A stretch of 64,000 nt of DNA. Source: Ureaplasma sp. (GTDB lineage Bacteria > Bacillota_I > Bacilli_A > Mycoplasmatales > Mycoplasmoidaceae). Location of the stretch: contig JAHHTF010000001.1 of the NCBI GenBank assembly GCA_020024775.1, positions 20,542 to 84,541 of the forward strand. Reading direction: 5' to 3'. The notes below the pieces were generated by a model that was given only the letters and a program-made list of their open reading frames with translations, was not told the DNA's origin and did not search any database. Positions 20,330 to 33,502 of the stretch are shown here, piece after piece. The translations under genes and the position numbers were made by a program. Within the stretch, counting starts at the first letter, position 1. Each line of letters starts with the position of its first letter.

Positions 20330-20896
20330 ATGGCAACAATTATACATGCTAAAGACCTTAGACCAGGTCATACATTTATTTTTAAAAACAACTTATATCA
20401 AGTAATTGAAAATTCATTCAACAAAACAGCAATGCGTGAAGGTATTGTTAAATGTAAAGTTAAAAATTTACGTACAGGAGCAATCACTATTGAAGTGTTA
20501 ACTGGTGAAAAAGTTGAACAAGCTCCAATCGAAACAATCAAAATGACTTATTCATATGATGACGGAAACAACTTTGTTTTCATGGATAATGAAACTTATG
20601 AACAAGTTGAAATTCCTCATTCAAAATTAGAATGAGAAAAAAACTTTATTTCAGAAGGTATTGAAGCTTCTATTATCAGATACGATAATGAATTCTTAGG
20701 AGCATTCTTACCAGATCAAATTGTAGTTGAAATTGCAGAAGCTGAAGAAGCTGTTCAAGGAAACACAGTACAAAACATTACTAAGAAAGCTTGATTAGAA
20801 TCAGGGTTCGAAGTTTTAGTACCTCAATTTATTAAATCTAAAGAAAAAATTATCATCGGAACAAGTGATGGACAATATGTTAGTAGAGCGAAATAA
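20330..20896 (+). CDS. efp: Translation elongation factor P
   Basis: 188 residues with the EF-P three-domain layout: [23 protein letters not shown] at the N terminus, the [11 protein letters not shown] strand, the OB domain [19 protein letters not shown], and the C-terminal [18 protein letters not shown] with [14 protein letters not shown] relieves ribosome stalling at polyproline stretches. The tip loop ([10 protein letters not shown]) differs from the PGKG type of E. coli. It heads a short efp-Asp23-like-nusB-rsmE cluster; the next gene starts within its last codons. Confidence 0.93.
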
Positions 20897-21188
20897 TTTC
20901 ATAAAAATTTGTGAAGAAATTAATAACAATGATACTATTGTCATTAATATGCACAAAAAATTATTCAACTCTAAAGTAGAAAAGATTTTAAGAGAAACAA
21001 ACTTAAAATATTCAAGATACGAATTTGATATTGATGACGAAAAAATCAATTTAAACATTTGATTGAAAGAAAGAACTCAATCATTAAATGAAATTGTTGA
21101 ATTACAACAAGAAATAAAAGCTTACATTAAAATCCAATTAAACATTAATGTGGATTTTGTAAATATCTTTTTTGGAATATGTGCATAA
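20868..21188 (+). CDS. Asp23/Gls24-like small protein (YqhY position)
   Basis: 106 residues. The second half ([20 protein letters not shown], then [12 protein letters not shown]) has the amphipathic helix followed by a V.VNV.V.GI strand seen in Asp23/Gls24-family proteins. In B. subtilis the family member YqhY lies directly before nusB, and here the gene also lies between efp and nusB, which supports the call. Its exact role is unsettled. It overlaps efp by 29 bases; a second in-frame ATG at 20877 and a GTG at 20865 are other possible starts. Confidence 0.65.
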
Positions 21189-21189
21189 T

Positions 21190-21576
21190 ATGACTCAATG
21201 GAAAAAGAGACTGGCAGTAGTACAATTAATTTACTCATATTTAATTAATGAAACGAATGAACAAGAATTCATTCAAAAAATTATGAGTCATCATGAATTA
21301 GATGCTGAACAATTAAAAGTAATTGAAACATTTTTTACAACTAAAAAATTAGTATTAGAAAAAGTTGATTCAATCAAAGAACATAATTGATCTTTTGAAA
21401 GATCTGATTTAGTTGTTCAAGCAATTGTGTATCAAACATTTGCAGAGCAAAAAGCTTTAAATACATCTAAAGCTATTTTAATTGACCAAGCACTTATTAC
21501 TACTCATAATTTCTGTGAAGATTCTGCAAGTAAATATGTAAATGCTGTCTTAGACAATATTTTAGAAAATGATTAA
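21190..21576 (+). CDS. nusB: Transcription antitermination factor NusB
   Basis: 128 residues, all helical. RLAVVQLIYSYLIN matches the first NusB helix (R..A.Q.LY). WSFERSDLVVQAIVYQTF corresponds to the conserved R....D..IL..A..EL helix and SASKYVNAVLDNIL to the terminal F.NGVLD.I. NusB with S10 (NusE) supports rRNA antitermination and maturation. The ATG at 21190 starts two bases after the previous stop; an in-frame GTG at 21181 is an alternative. It overlaps rsmE by 8 bases. Confidence 0.85.
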
Positions 21577-22300
21577 AGTATTTGCTAAAAATTTTAAAAA
21601 TAATGAAACATTTGGTTTTTATGATGATGATAGTTATCACATCCTAAATGTTTTAAGACTATCTTTAAAAGATCAAATCATCTGTATTTATGAAAACAAT
21701 AAATACTTATGTGAGATAGTTTCAATTTCACCACTATTAGCAAAAGCATTAAGTGTGATTGAAACCAAGTCTGAAATAAATTATCAACTTGATGTTTATC
21801 AAGCGGTAATCAAACCAAAGAATATGGAATTGATTATTCAAAAATTAACGGAATTAAATGTAAACAATTTATATCCAGTAATGTTTGAAAGATCACAAGC
21901 TAATAATATTAATAATCATTCATTGAATAGACAAGAAATGATTATTAAATCAGCAAGTAAACAATCAGGAAGATTTGATTTTTTAGAATTAAAGTCACAA
22001 ATAAACTTTAATGAAATGCTAAAGCAATTTGAATCTAACCAATATGATTTAATTATTGTGCCATATGAAAATGAATCAGAAAATTATTTAATCCCATCTG
22101 ACTTAGATCATAAATCAAAAGTTGCCATTGTTATTGGTCCTGAAGGTGGTTTTAGTAAATCTGAAATCCAAAGATTAATTGAATCTAAAAATATTAATAT
22201 TAAATTAGTCACTTTAACAAAAACAATTTTGCGTTCAGAAACCGCATGCTTATATACAGTTTCATTAACTCAAAATTATTTATTAATGAAAGGAAAATAA
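21569..22300 (+). CDS. rsmE: 16S rRNA m3U1498 methyltransferase RsmE
   Basis: 243 residues. An N-terminal PUA-like domain holds the HILNVLRL motif. The SPOUT methyltransferase domain shows AVIKPKNMELIIQKLTELNV, RSQANNIN, SASKQSGR (for E..KQS.R), the SAM-knot IVIGPEGGFSKSEI, and LTKTILRSETACLYTVS. It methylates N3 of U1498 in the decoding region. It overlaps nusB by 8 bases and the next gene starts one base after its stop. Confidence 0.92.
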   Translation: MIKVFAKNFKNNETFGFYDDDSYHILNVLRLSLKDQIICIYENNKYLCEIVSISPLLAKALSVIETKSEINYQLDVYQAVIKPKNMELIIQKLTELNVNNLYPVMFERSQANNINNHSLNRQEMIIKSASKQSGRFDFLELKSQINFNEMLKQFESNQYDLIIVPYENESENYLIPSDLDHKSKVAIVIGPEGGFSKSEIQRLIESKNINIKLVTLTKTILRSETACLYTVSLTQNYLLMKGK

Positions 22301-22301
22301 G

Positions 22302-23009
22302 ATGCTAAGATTATTGAATTATCTTTTATTTCTAGTAACCCTATTAGCATTCTTGATAATAATAGTTCCATTCGGTTTATCTGCTAGAGAATTCTCTTTA
22401 TTAGGTAATCCAGTGAACCTACAACATTTAAAAGACTTAGTAGGTCCATATTGAAACCCAGCTGCAAACATGTCATCAACAATTATTTTCTTAATTGCTG
22501 CATGTGCTTTATTACCTGTTCAACAAATCTTCTGATTAAAAAGACAACAAAAAGATAACCACTACCCAGTAGACCCTAAATTCTTTGAAAAATACAAAGT
22601 AACCATGTATTTAACAATTATTATGATTGTTACTTCCTTTGCTTGGTTTATGGGTGTGTGATTATCAAGTCCATCAGGTTATCCAACCAGTGATGTTGGT
22701 AAATTAACAGATATGTATATGTTAAAAAGAAATGTATATATTGGTGGTATTGTAGTAGTAGGTTTATTAGGATTATCAATTATGGGATACGCTTCATATG
22801 TTAACTTAATGATTACATATGAACAACAAAAACAAATGGTTGATGAAGGAATTGCAAATGGTACATATGACCCAGTTACTCGTAGACCAATTGATGAAGT
22901 AAAAGCGGTTGATGAAACTATCAAAGAAATCAAAGAAGCAAAACAAGATGATGAAATAGATCCATCTAGTTATTCTGGATCATCTGGATTGGTTCCTGAT
23001 GCAAATTAA
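22302..23009 (+). CDS. Four-helix membrane protein, unknown
   Basis: 235 residues with about four transmembrane segments: [54 protein letters not shown] and [21 protein letters not shown] charged C-terminal tail rich in Glu/Lys and then Ser/Gly follows. Four TGA codons are read as Trp. No family recognised. It begins one base after rsmE and overlaps mtaB by 11 bases, so it is probably co-transcribed with them. Confidence 0.8.
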
Positions 23010-24300
23010 TAAAATAAAAAGCTTTGCAATCCATACTTTGGGTTGCAAAGTTAATACGTATGAGTCAAATATCATTAGAAATGAGTTACTATCATATGGA
23101 ATGATAGAATGTGACTTTAAGCAAAAAGTAGATTTATACATTATTAACACCTGTTCAGTTACAAACAATGCAGATTTAAAATCAAGAAACATTATAGCGA
23201 GAGCAAAGAAATTAAATCCAGAAGCAATTGTATTTGTTTGTGGATGTTATTCTCAAGTTGCTAAAGAAATCAAAAATGCAGACATTGTAATTGGTAACAA
23301 ATACAAAAATGGGATTATTAATGTTTTAGAAGAATACTTAACTAATCATCAAAATAAATTAATTAAGGTTGATAACTTATTATTAGAAACTGAATTTGAA
23401 GACACAAAGATTGATGACTTCAAACAAAACACAAGAGCATTTTTAAAGATTCAAGATGGATGTAATTTCATGTGTTCTTATTGTATCATTCCTTTTACTA
23501 GAGGAAGACAAAGATCAAAAGATGCCAACAAGATTATTGATGAAATCAAAACACTGGTTGCAAATGGATATAAAGAAATTGTTTTAACTGGAGTTAACAC
23601 TGCAGGATATCATGATTTAAATAATGAAATTAATTTCTATCAATTATTAAAAATGATTAATAAGTTACCTGGGGAATTTAGAGTTAGAATTTCATCAGTG
23701 GAACCTTTTCAAATCGATCATGACATCATTGATTTAATTGTTAACAATAAAAGATTTGCTCAACATTGACACATATGTTTACAATCAGGTTCAGATAGTG
23801 TATTAAACCAAATGCATCGTAAATATTCAACAAAAGAATTCTTGAAATTAGTAAACTATATTTATTCTAAAAATCCATATACCGCAATTACCACAGATTA
23901 TATTTGTGGATTCCCAACTGAAACTGATGAAGACCATCAATTATCAATTAAGTTTTGCAAACAAGTTGGATTTTATCAAATGCATATCTTTCCTTATTCC
24001 AAAAGAAAATTTACCCCAGCTGCAAATCTAGTACAAGTGAAAGATGAAATTAAAAAGCAAAGGGTAGATGACTTCTTAAAACTGAACAAAGAATTAGAAA
24101 ATAATTTCTTATCTAAATTTGTAAATAAAGAAGTTGTAGTTTTAATTGAAAAAGCAATTGACACAAATAAATACATTGGGAAAACTTCTGAGTATTTAGA
24201 TGTTATTATTAACAGTGATACAGATATCACAAACCAATTAGTTAATGTGAAGATTACTAAAAAAGTTTTCAATAATTTAATTGGTGAAATTATCAAATAA
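22999..24300 (+). CDS. mtaB: tRNA (t6A37) methylthiotransferase MtaB
   Basis: 433 residues. The UPF0004 domain starts [15 protein letters not shown] and includes [16 protein letters not shown] and [10 protein letters not shown], supplying three Cys for the auxiliary Fe-S cluster. The radical SAM domain carries [19 protein letters not shown] (CxxxCxxC). A C-terminal TRAM-like region follows. GCKVN and the TGVN-type strand fit MtaB rather than MiaB. It converts t6A to ms2t6A at position 37 of ANN-decoding tRNAs. Start overlaps the previous gene; a terminator follows. Confidence 0.9.
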
Positions 24301-24304
24301 GATT

Positions 24305-24335
24305 TCTCTTAGTCAATTTGATTAAGAGATTTTTT
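24305..24335 (+). terminator. Terminator after mtaB
   Basis: Stem TCTCTTA / TAAGAGA extended inward by TCAA / TTGA, followed by TTTTTT. Confidence 0.8.
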
Positions 24336-24442
24336 AATGTCTGTATTGATCAAATTTATGAAAATCAGAAGATATTTGGAATAATCATTGAATTAATTGA
24401 TATTAAAAGACAATCAATACTTAAATAACTACTAAAATATCA

Positions 24443-24448
24443 TATAAT
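24443..24448 (+). promoter_or_regulatory. Likely -10 box for the FtsX-type permease
   Basis: TATAAT 41 bases upstream of the permease start, after a terminator and an AT-rich gap without genes. Confidence 0.45.
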
Positions 24449-24489
24449 ATATATTATTTTGAAAAAGTAAGTTAGGTAGTTTAAATAAA

Positions 24490-27400
24490 ATGAGAGCACT
24501 TTTAAAAAATATTTTTCGATATTCATTTAAAAATAAATATTCATTTTTTTCTTTATTTTTAATGTTCTTCATATGTTTATTCTTGTTGATAACATTAGGG
24601 TTGTTCGTAAGCAACTTATCAAGAAAATATAATGAGTTACTTGCAACAACTAATCCTCATAATGTTTTGATTAATGAGAATTTTGACGACAATATTGAAG
24701 GTGATATATCAAGAGCAGAATTCGAACTACAAATACTTAAAGAATTTTCAAATGATCCTAACATTGATACAACAGTACCAACTGATGAAACACCACAACA
24801 AAAACTATATAGATTAAATTCAGAAATCTATAATATTCAACACTCAAATAAAAATATAGATTTAAGATTAAGAAATTTTAATTCTATTGACTTAAATGGA
24901 TTAAACAATGAAAAGTTTAAAATGGTGAAATACCTTTCAACTTATTCAATTGATAAACTATTCATTTATGAAGGAACAGGATTACCTAAAAATGCAAGTG
25001 GACAACAAACCGTTCCTACTGGATTAGACTTTAAAAGAATATTAGACTTAGCATTGGATGTAACTAATACATCTCAAGAAAATATTGAAGCTAGACAAAT
25101 GGTAGTCTTCTTTATTTCTAAAGCGGACTGAACATCAAGTGATCAATCTAAATTTGAATCTGCATCAAAAGAATTATTAAATGCAGTTAAAACTGATCCA
25201 ACAATTGACCCAGCTACTTATACTGGTTCAGCTACATATAATGAAATCATCAAACCTTTCTTTGAGTTAAATAACCCTAACTTTAAAATTGATAACAAAA
25301 TCTTTAAACTGATTTTCACTAAGTCAGATGCACTTGGTGACTCAGTTGCTACTTATCACGACTTTACATCTTATACATCAATTGTATCTCCAATTTACTT
25401 ACAAAACAATCATAAGAAAGTTTTCCCATATTCTAAATTCCTTGAATTCTCAAAAGTAGATAAAACAGATTTATCTAACTCACCATCACAACAACAATTT
25501 AGAAAATGATTTGATAAGATTGATAATTCATATAAAATCTATATTCAAAACATTCCATATTTAATAGTTGGATCAGGATTGTCTCCAGACTTTACTTATC
25601 CAATAGTTTCATTTGAAAATGTTGTAGTTGATTATAACAAATCAGCAATTCTGTATTCAAATAATTCAGGTTTTGAAAGAACAAAAAACTCTTGACCAAC
25701 CGCTCCACAAGAAAACTTAATTGTTGCTAATTATACAGGGAATTTACCATTTGCACATATGTTAACTAAAATCAATGCAATTGGTAAACAATATATGCCT
25801 AACTTCCCCCCGTCAATTAATATTGCTTATGCAGCAGGTGATCAATCAAACATTTATACTCCATCCCCTATCAGAGTAACATTTATTGAAGGTATCATCA
25901 AAGCAATTAATACAGTATCAATTGTGTTAATTATTTTCTTAGTATTAATCTCAATGTTCGTAACAACAATCTTGTTACAAAAATTCATTAAAGAAAATAT
26001 TAAAAGTTTATATATTATTATTGCCAATGGGTTCAATAAATATAAAGCAATATTGGCAATTTCATTAGTTACAATTATCCCTACATTCTGTGCAGCTGTA
26101 TTAGGATTTATTGCTGCATACTTTGCTCAAGTTCCAACAATCAATCTATTTGGTGCTTATTGGTCGATACCAATTTTACCATCCGGATTCGGAACAGTTT
26201 ATATTGTGATAATAGCATTCATAGCATTGTTTGCTTTTAATACTATTTTAATTTTCTTCTTAGCAATGATTGCTTTAAGAAAACCAGTATCATCAGGAAT
26301 CAATACTGATGGTATTAAATTAGGTTGATTAGCTAGACAAGTTAAGAAACCATTTAAGTGAACAGGAATTGTTTCACGGTTTAGAATATCAATTGCATTT
26401 AGTTCAGTAAGTAAATTGTTATTCTTGTCATTGATTTCATCCCTTTCAATGTCATCAATTATTTTCATTTCATCAACATATAAGATGTTTGATAAAACAA
26501 TTGATCCAACAATCAAAACAAACTCAGCAGATTTTGCAATTAATTTAACTACACCTACTTGACAAGGTGGTCAATACTATGGTGTTGACTTTAATAAAAT
26601 CGGACAAGAGTATACAGGATGAATTAAAGATTCAACAACATCATATCCAGTTGATGGTATTGTAAATAATTCTCAATACAAAACTCCAGGTGATAGTTAT
26701 CAAAAATATTATGAAAACCCACCAAAGGGAATTGCAAGTGGATTAAATGCTAATCCAAGTTTATTACCTAATGTTGCTACACCATTATTTAAAACTTGAT
26801 CTCAACTACATTATCCCCAAACATCAGATTTAAGTAGTTCAAGAACAAAACTAAATTATTTATTTAATAAAACAGAAAACCAATTCTTATTAGATGTATA
26901 TCTAGGTGGTAATATCATTCCATCTAACCCATGAGTTGATATCATTGATAAAATGATTCCAGTTAACCAATCAAATACATCAATTGAAAAAACAAATAAT
27001 TTAATAACTAATGTTTTAAATGATTTCCAAGTATTAGATAAAACTGTAGCTAGTTATCAATTCAATGGTACGTTAAACAACAAACTCGTTGCAACAACTT
27101 CTGAATTCGGTCCAACTGCAACATCAACAATAGCTTATTTCTATATTACAAATAATCCTAATTTTAGAAATGATGGTAAAACAAACTATCCAATTGTTTA
27201 TTTAGATGATAGTAACGATGAAACATTAAATATCAAAAACATTTATCAATCATACCAAGATTGAAAAGTGAACCCAGCACCATTATCAGATACTGACCCA
27301 ATTACATTACAAGTAAGTAATTATTTCACTAATCTACCAATGCGTGCTAAAAATAACTTTTCAGAAGTAATTGAAAACCCAAGAAACAGAGATGCTTTAT

Positions 27401-29091
27401 TAGTGCATCTATCAGCCAACCTATTAGATGGTTCAGTTAAATATACAACTTATTCAAGTGTATTTAAATATCTATTTGATGTAAAACCATATGACCCTAA
27501 TAAACCAGTAACACCACCAAGTAATGGAATGTTTACTGAAGCTCCAACAATTGGAAAACAATTAATGGTTTATGAAGATACATTAAATCATCGCCAAGTA
27601 TTAATTAATAAACAATCCCCTAATTTATTTAAAGGTCTTGGTGATATTGGGATGTCAGCATCTCCAATGTTCACAAACTTTGCAGATCATGTGTTCTCAG
27701 ACTCATACTATCAAAATGATATTTATAAAATTAGTTATAACTCAGTTCCACTTAATCTTTCATTAGGTGATGAACCTTATTGTTATATTAATTATAAATT
27801 AGATGAAACTTCATCAGGAGTTAACTCAAGTTATAAACATAATAACCTATTCCCAATTATTGGTCTTTATAGTGGAACTAAAAAAGTTAACTTAACAAAT
27901 GCAGATACTGATGAACCAATCACGCAAGAATGATTAATTGCTAAACAAAAAGAATTAGAAATAGATAAAATATATCCAGTAGTTATTAACCTATTTGCTG
28001 CTAAACAATATAACTTAAATGTTAATGATGTTATTAGTGGAGTTGCTACTAATAGAACTGATAGATATTTAGTTGATAAAAACAAAGTATTACCTGAAGT
28101 TAAATTCAAAGTAGTAGCAATTAATGACACAAGAAAAGATCCAGAGTTCTATACAACTATGGATGCAGCACAACAAATCTTAGGACTAGCAACTGCTATG
28201 GATTATAAGTATGTAAGAACTTTATCATCTAATCCAGATGTTGATCCTAGCAAGCAAATAGTTCCAATCAATGATTTAAACAACCGTTATAATAATTTCG
28301 GTGGATTCAATGGAATCTATACATCAGATCCAAATCTTCAAATCTTATCAAGTGGTATTTCATTATATTCTCCATCAGGAACATATTTATCAATTGATAC
28401 ATTTAAAGATGATCCTAACTTAATTAAAATCTTTGATGGAATCTTATCTCAAAAAGGATATACTCCAAGTGATTTAAATTATTTGGGAGTAGCACTAGGT
28501 TTAAACACCCCAGAAAAAGTAGCTGAGTTAAGAAGCAGATATAATCTAACAACAGATAAAAATAAATTTGTGTTAGATATGATTCATCACCTTAACACTA
28601 TTTATGATGGATACGTATATTTCTCAATTCCAGAAAAACCAGATGCATTAGCTTCAAGTAGAGCAGTATTTGATAAGATTGCAAATACTATTAATGCAAT
28701 TGAAATCATTGTAGTTTCTTTAATTATTATTCTATCTATCTTAATTCTATTGATTACATCTTGAGTAATCATTGCAGACTTAATGAAAGTTATTCTATTA
28801 TTAAAGACTCAAGGATTTAGTGACCTTGAAAATGCACTTAACATTTTCTCAGTATTTATTCCAACATGAATTCTTTCAACGCTTGTAACAGTTCCATTGA
28901 TTATTTTTGCACTAAAAGCATTCAAGGAATTTGCATTTGCTTCTTTAGGAGTATTATTAAATATTAATATTTCATGATTTGCATTCTTTATTGGATCAAT
29001 ATCATTAGCAGTATTATTTATTATAATTATCGGATTTGTAACCCTATTCTTAAAGAAAACAAATGTTGTTGATTCATTAAGATGAAATTAA
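24490..29091 (+). CDS. Very large FtsX/MacB-type ABC transporter permease
   Basis: 1533 residues, open through many TGA (Trp) codons. One N-terminal transmembrane helix (FSLFLMFFICLFLLITLGLF) is followed by a large extracytoplasmic domain. Helices near residues 470-600 form the FtsX core: VSIVLIIFLVLISMFVTTIL, then a segment around AILAISLVTIIPTFC, then VIIAFIALFAFNTIL. A further helix lies at about 640-665, then a second extracytoplasmic domain of about 730 residues, and a C-terminal cluster of about four helices ending KKTNVVDSLRWN. This duplicated layout is typical of FtsX permeases in mollicutes, which need a separate LolD-type ATPase; none is adjacent. It may move lipids, lipoproteins or peptides; the substrate is unknown. 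Confidence 0.85.
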
Positions 29092-29098
29092 AATAAGA

Positions 29099-29125
29099 TT
29101 AGCACTCTACAATTTATTGTGCTAA
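29099..29125 (+). promoter_or_regulatory. CIRCE-like HrcA operator before lon-dnaK, doubling as a terminator
   Basis: TTAGCACTC, nine bases, then TTGTGCTAA. This matches the CIRCE consensus TTAGCACTC-N9-GAGTGCTAA except for two bases of the right arm. A third half-site (TTGTGCTAA) follows at 29137-29145. The TTAGCAC/GTGCTAA stem plus the following T-rich run could also terminate the upstream permease transcript. hrcA lies at 35182-36231. Confidence 0.75.
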
Positions 29126-29181
29126 TTTTATTTTTTTGTGCTAATATATATACATTAACATCCAAGGAGGAACAATATCAA

Positions 29182-31578
29182 ATGCTACCGTTATTATATT
29201 TAAGAGGTGTAATTCCTTTTGAAAATGAAGAATTAGAAATCGAATTCAGTAGACCACAATCAATTACTGCGATTGAATCTGCATTAAAAGAACATGAAGG
29301 ACAACTAGTTGCTGTTCCACAAGTTTCTTTAAATGAAAAAGCAGTAAAAACTTATTCACAATTATCTGATTTTGGATTAGTTGGTAGAGTAAGCAAGTTC
29401 GTGAAACACAAAGATGAAGAAGGTGTTTTCGTAGCTACTATTAAATTTGGCAGAAAGGTTAAGATTGTTAAACCAGTTGGTTCTGATACTATTAGTTCTA
29501 ATAATATTGATTTTATTGAATTACCTGAATTAGAATTTAATGAAGATGACTTAATCTTAATGACTGATTTACCAAGTATGCTTGTAAAAGCAAGTTTCTT
29601 GAAAACAAATTCTAAATTATACCAATCAGTAATTACATTGTTAGCTGATAAAAAATACTTATCATTTTTAGATAGAACAATGTTAATTGCTTCAGGTGGT
29701 GATTTTACAATTCTATTTAATTACTTTGAACAAATCACTGCATCAGCTAAAATCTTCTCAATTACAAATGTATTGTTTGGTCACACAGAAGATCCAGAAC
29801 TTGAAAGTAATACAGATGCTGCTATTACTAAGAAATTATCTGAACAAATGGCTAAACAACAAACAGAATTCTATTTAAGAGAAAAACTTAAATTAATTAA
29901 AGAAGAATTAGGTGAAATCACTTCTAAAGAAGATGAAAGTGAAAAGATTAAAAGACTTGTAAAAAACAATCCATATCCAAAACATATTAAAGAAAAAATT
30001 CTTTCAGAATTAGTAAAATATGAAACAGCATTTACTTCAAATGAAGCTGGATTAGCGAAATCATATATTGATTGATTAATTGAACTTCCTTGATGACAAA
30101 AATCTGTCGACAATACTGATTTAAATAAAGTACAAAAAGTACTTGAATCAAATCACTATGGTATTGAAAAAGTAAAAGAAAGAATTCTTGAATATATCGC
30201 AGTTAACATTAACAACCCAAAATCTAAAGCTCCAATCATCTGTTTAGTTGGTCCTCCTGGTGTTGGTAAAACATCATTAGCAAGATCAATTGCAGAAGCT
30301 TTAAACAAAGAATTTGTTAAAGTAGCTTTAGGTGGGGTTAAAGACGAATCAGAAATTCGTGGACACAGAAAAACATACTTAGGAGCAATGCCTGGTAGAA
30401 TTATTAAAGCAATGAAAAAAGCTAAAACAATTAACCCATTGTTCTTATTAGATGAAATTGATAAGATGTCAAGTGATCACAAAGGTGACCCAGCTTCTGC
30501 ACTATTAGAAGTATTAGACCCAGAACAAAACAAAACATTTAGTGATAACTATATCGAAGAAGATTATGACTTATCTCAAGTAATGTTTATTTGTACTGCA
30601 AACTATTACAACCAAATCCCAGAAGCTTTAATTGATAGATTAGAAGTAATCGAATTATCAAGCTATACATTAAATGAAAAGAAACATATTGCAGAAGAAC
30701 ATTTAATTAAAAGAGTAGCTGAAAACACTGGATTAAAAACAAAAGATATTAAATTCACTGTTGATGCAATCGATCACATTATCAATTACTATACAAGAGA
30801 AGCAGGGGTTCGTGAATTACAAAGATTAATTGAACAAATTGTTCGTAAAATTTTAGTATTAAAACTAAAAGGTGAAGAATATCCAACTAAGATTACTCCA
30901 GTTGAAGTTGAAAAACTTTTAGGTAAAAAACGTTTTGATTTAACTTTAAAAGACAAAACTCCAATTGCTGGTATTGTTAATGGAATGGCTTATACATCAG
31001 CTGGTGGTGATTTATTACCAATTGAAGCTACATTTTTTAAAGGTAAAGGTAATGTAATCATTACTGGTAACCTTGAACAAACAATGACTGAATCAGTTAA
31101 TGTTGCTTTTGGCTATGTAAAATCAAATGCTGTGAAATTTGGTATTGAAAACATTGACTTATCTGAACTAGATTTACACTTACACGTACCATCAGGAGGA
31201 ATTCCTAAAGATGGTCCAAGTGCAGGGGTTACAATTACAACTGCTATTCTATCTGCATTAAAACAAGTTTCAATTCCTACTAATGTAAGTATGACAGGGG
31301 AAATCATGTTAAGAGGTAAAGTTGGTATCATTGGTGGAGTAAAAGAAAAAGTTATTTCAGCACACAGAGCTGGAGTAAGAAATATCTTTATTCCGAAAGA
31401 TGACGAAAGATATCTTGAAGATGTTCCGCATGAAATCAAAAAAGATCTTAACATTACATTAGTTGAAGTATATGATGAAATTTATGATGCATTATTTAAA
31501 GATAAAAAATCAAAACCATTAACTACTGCTTCAACTCCTAAAAAAGCTTGTAGCAAAGTTAGTAAAGAACAATTATAA
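29182..31578 (+). CDS. lon: ATP-dependent Lon protease
   Basis: 798 residues. The N-terminal substrate-binding domain starts LPLLYLRGVIPFENEELE, followed by a coiled-coil linker with YLREKLKLIKEELGE. The AAA+ module carries LVGPPGVGKTSLARSIA (Walker A, about 355), NPLFLLDEIDKM (Walker B) and an arginine-finger region. The protease domain shows PKDGPSAGVTITTA, with the catalytic Ser near residue 679, and the partner Lys in LRGKVGIIGGVKEK. Lon degrades damaged and regulatory proteins. The start chosen at 29182 follows AAGGAGG; the upstream in-frame reading has no ribosome binding site. It sits behind a CIRCE-like operator and 15 bases before dnaK. Confidence 0.95.
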
Positions 31579-31581
31579 TAA

Positions 31582-33369
<1,788 letters not shown>

Positions 33370-33440
33370 TCAATTTAAGTTTTATTTATAGTTTAATCAT
33401 AATCAACAACTCAAATTAATATATTATAGTTTCATATCGA

Positions 33441-33467
33441 CACACTAGGTTATTCTAGTGTGTTTTT
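33441..33467 (+). terminator. Terminator after lon-dnaK
   Basis: Stem CACACTAG / CTAGTGTG with loop GTTATT-type bases and a T5 tail. Confidence 0.8.
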
Positions 33468-33480
33468 ATTTCAAAATAAA

Positions 33481-33502
33481 AACTAGTCATATTAGACTAG
33501 TT
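33481..33502 (-). terminator. Terminator after dxs
   Basis: Perfect 8-bp stem AACTAGTC / GACTAGTT; the loop contains the dxs stop codon and the minus-strand tail is T-rich. Confidence 0.8.

Noticed and set aside
24490-29091. Apparent string of frameshifted or broken genes
   Set aside because: All breaks are TGA codons in one frame with no TAA or TAG; under code 4 it is a single intact gene. The same holds for valS, nrdA and the lipoproteins.
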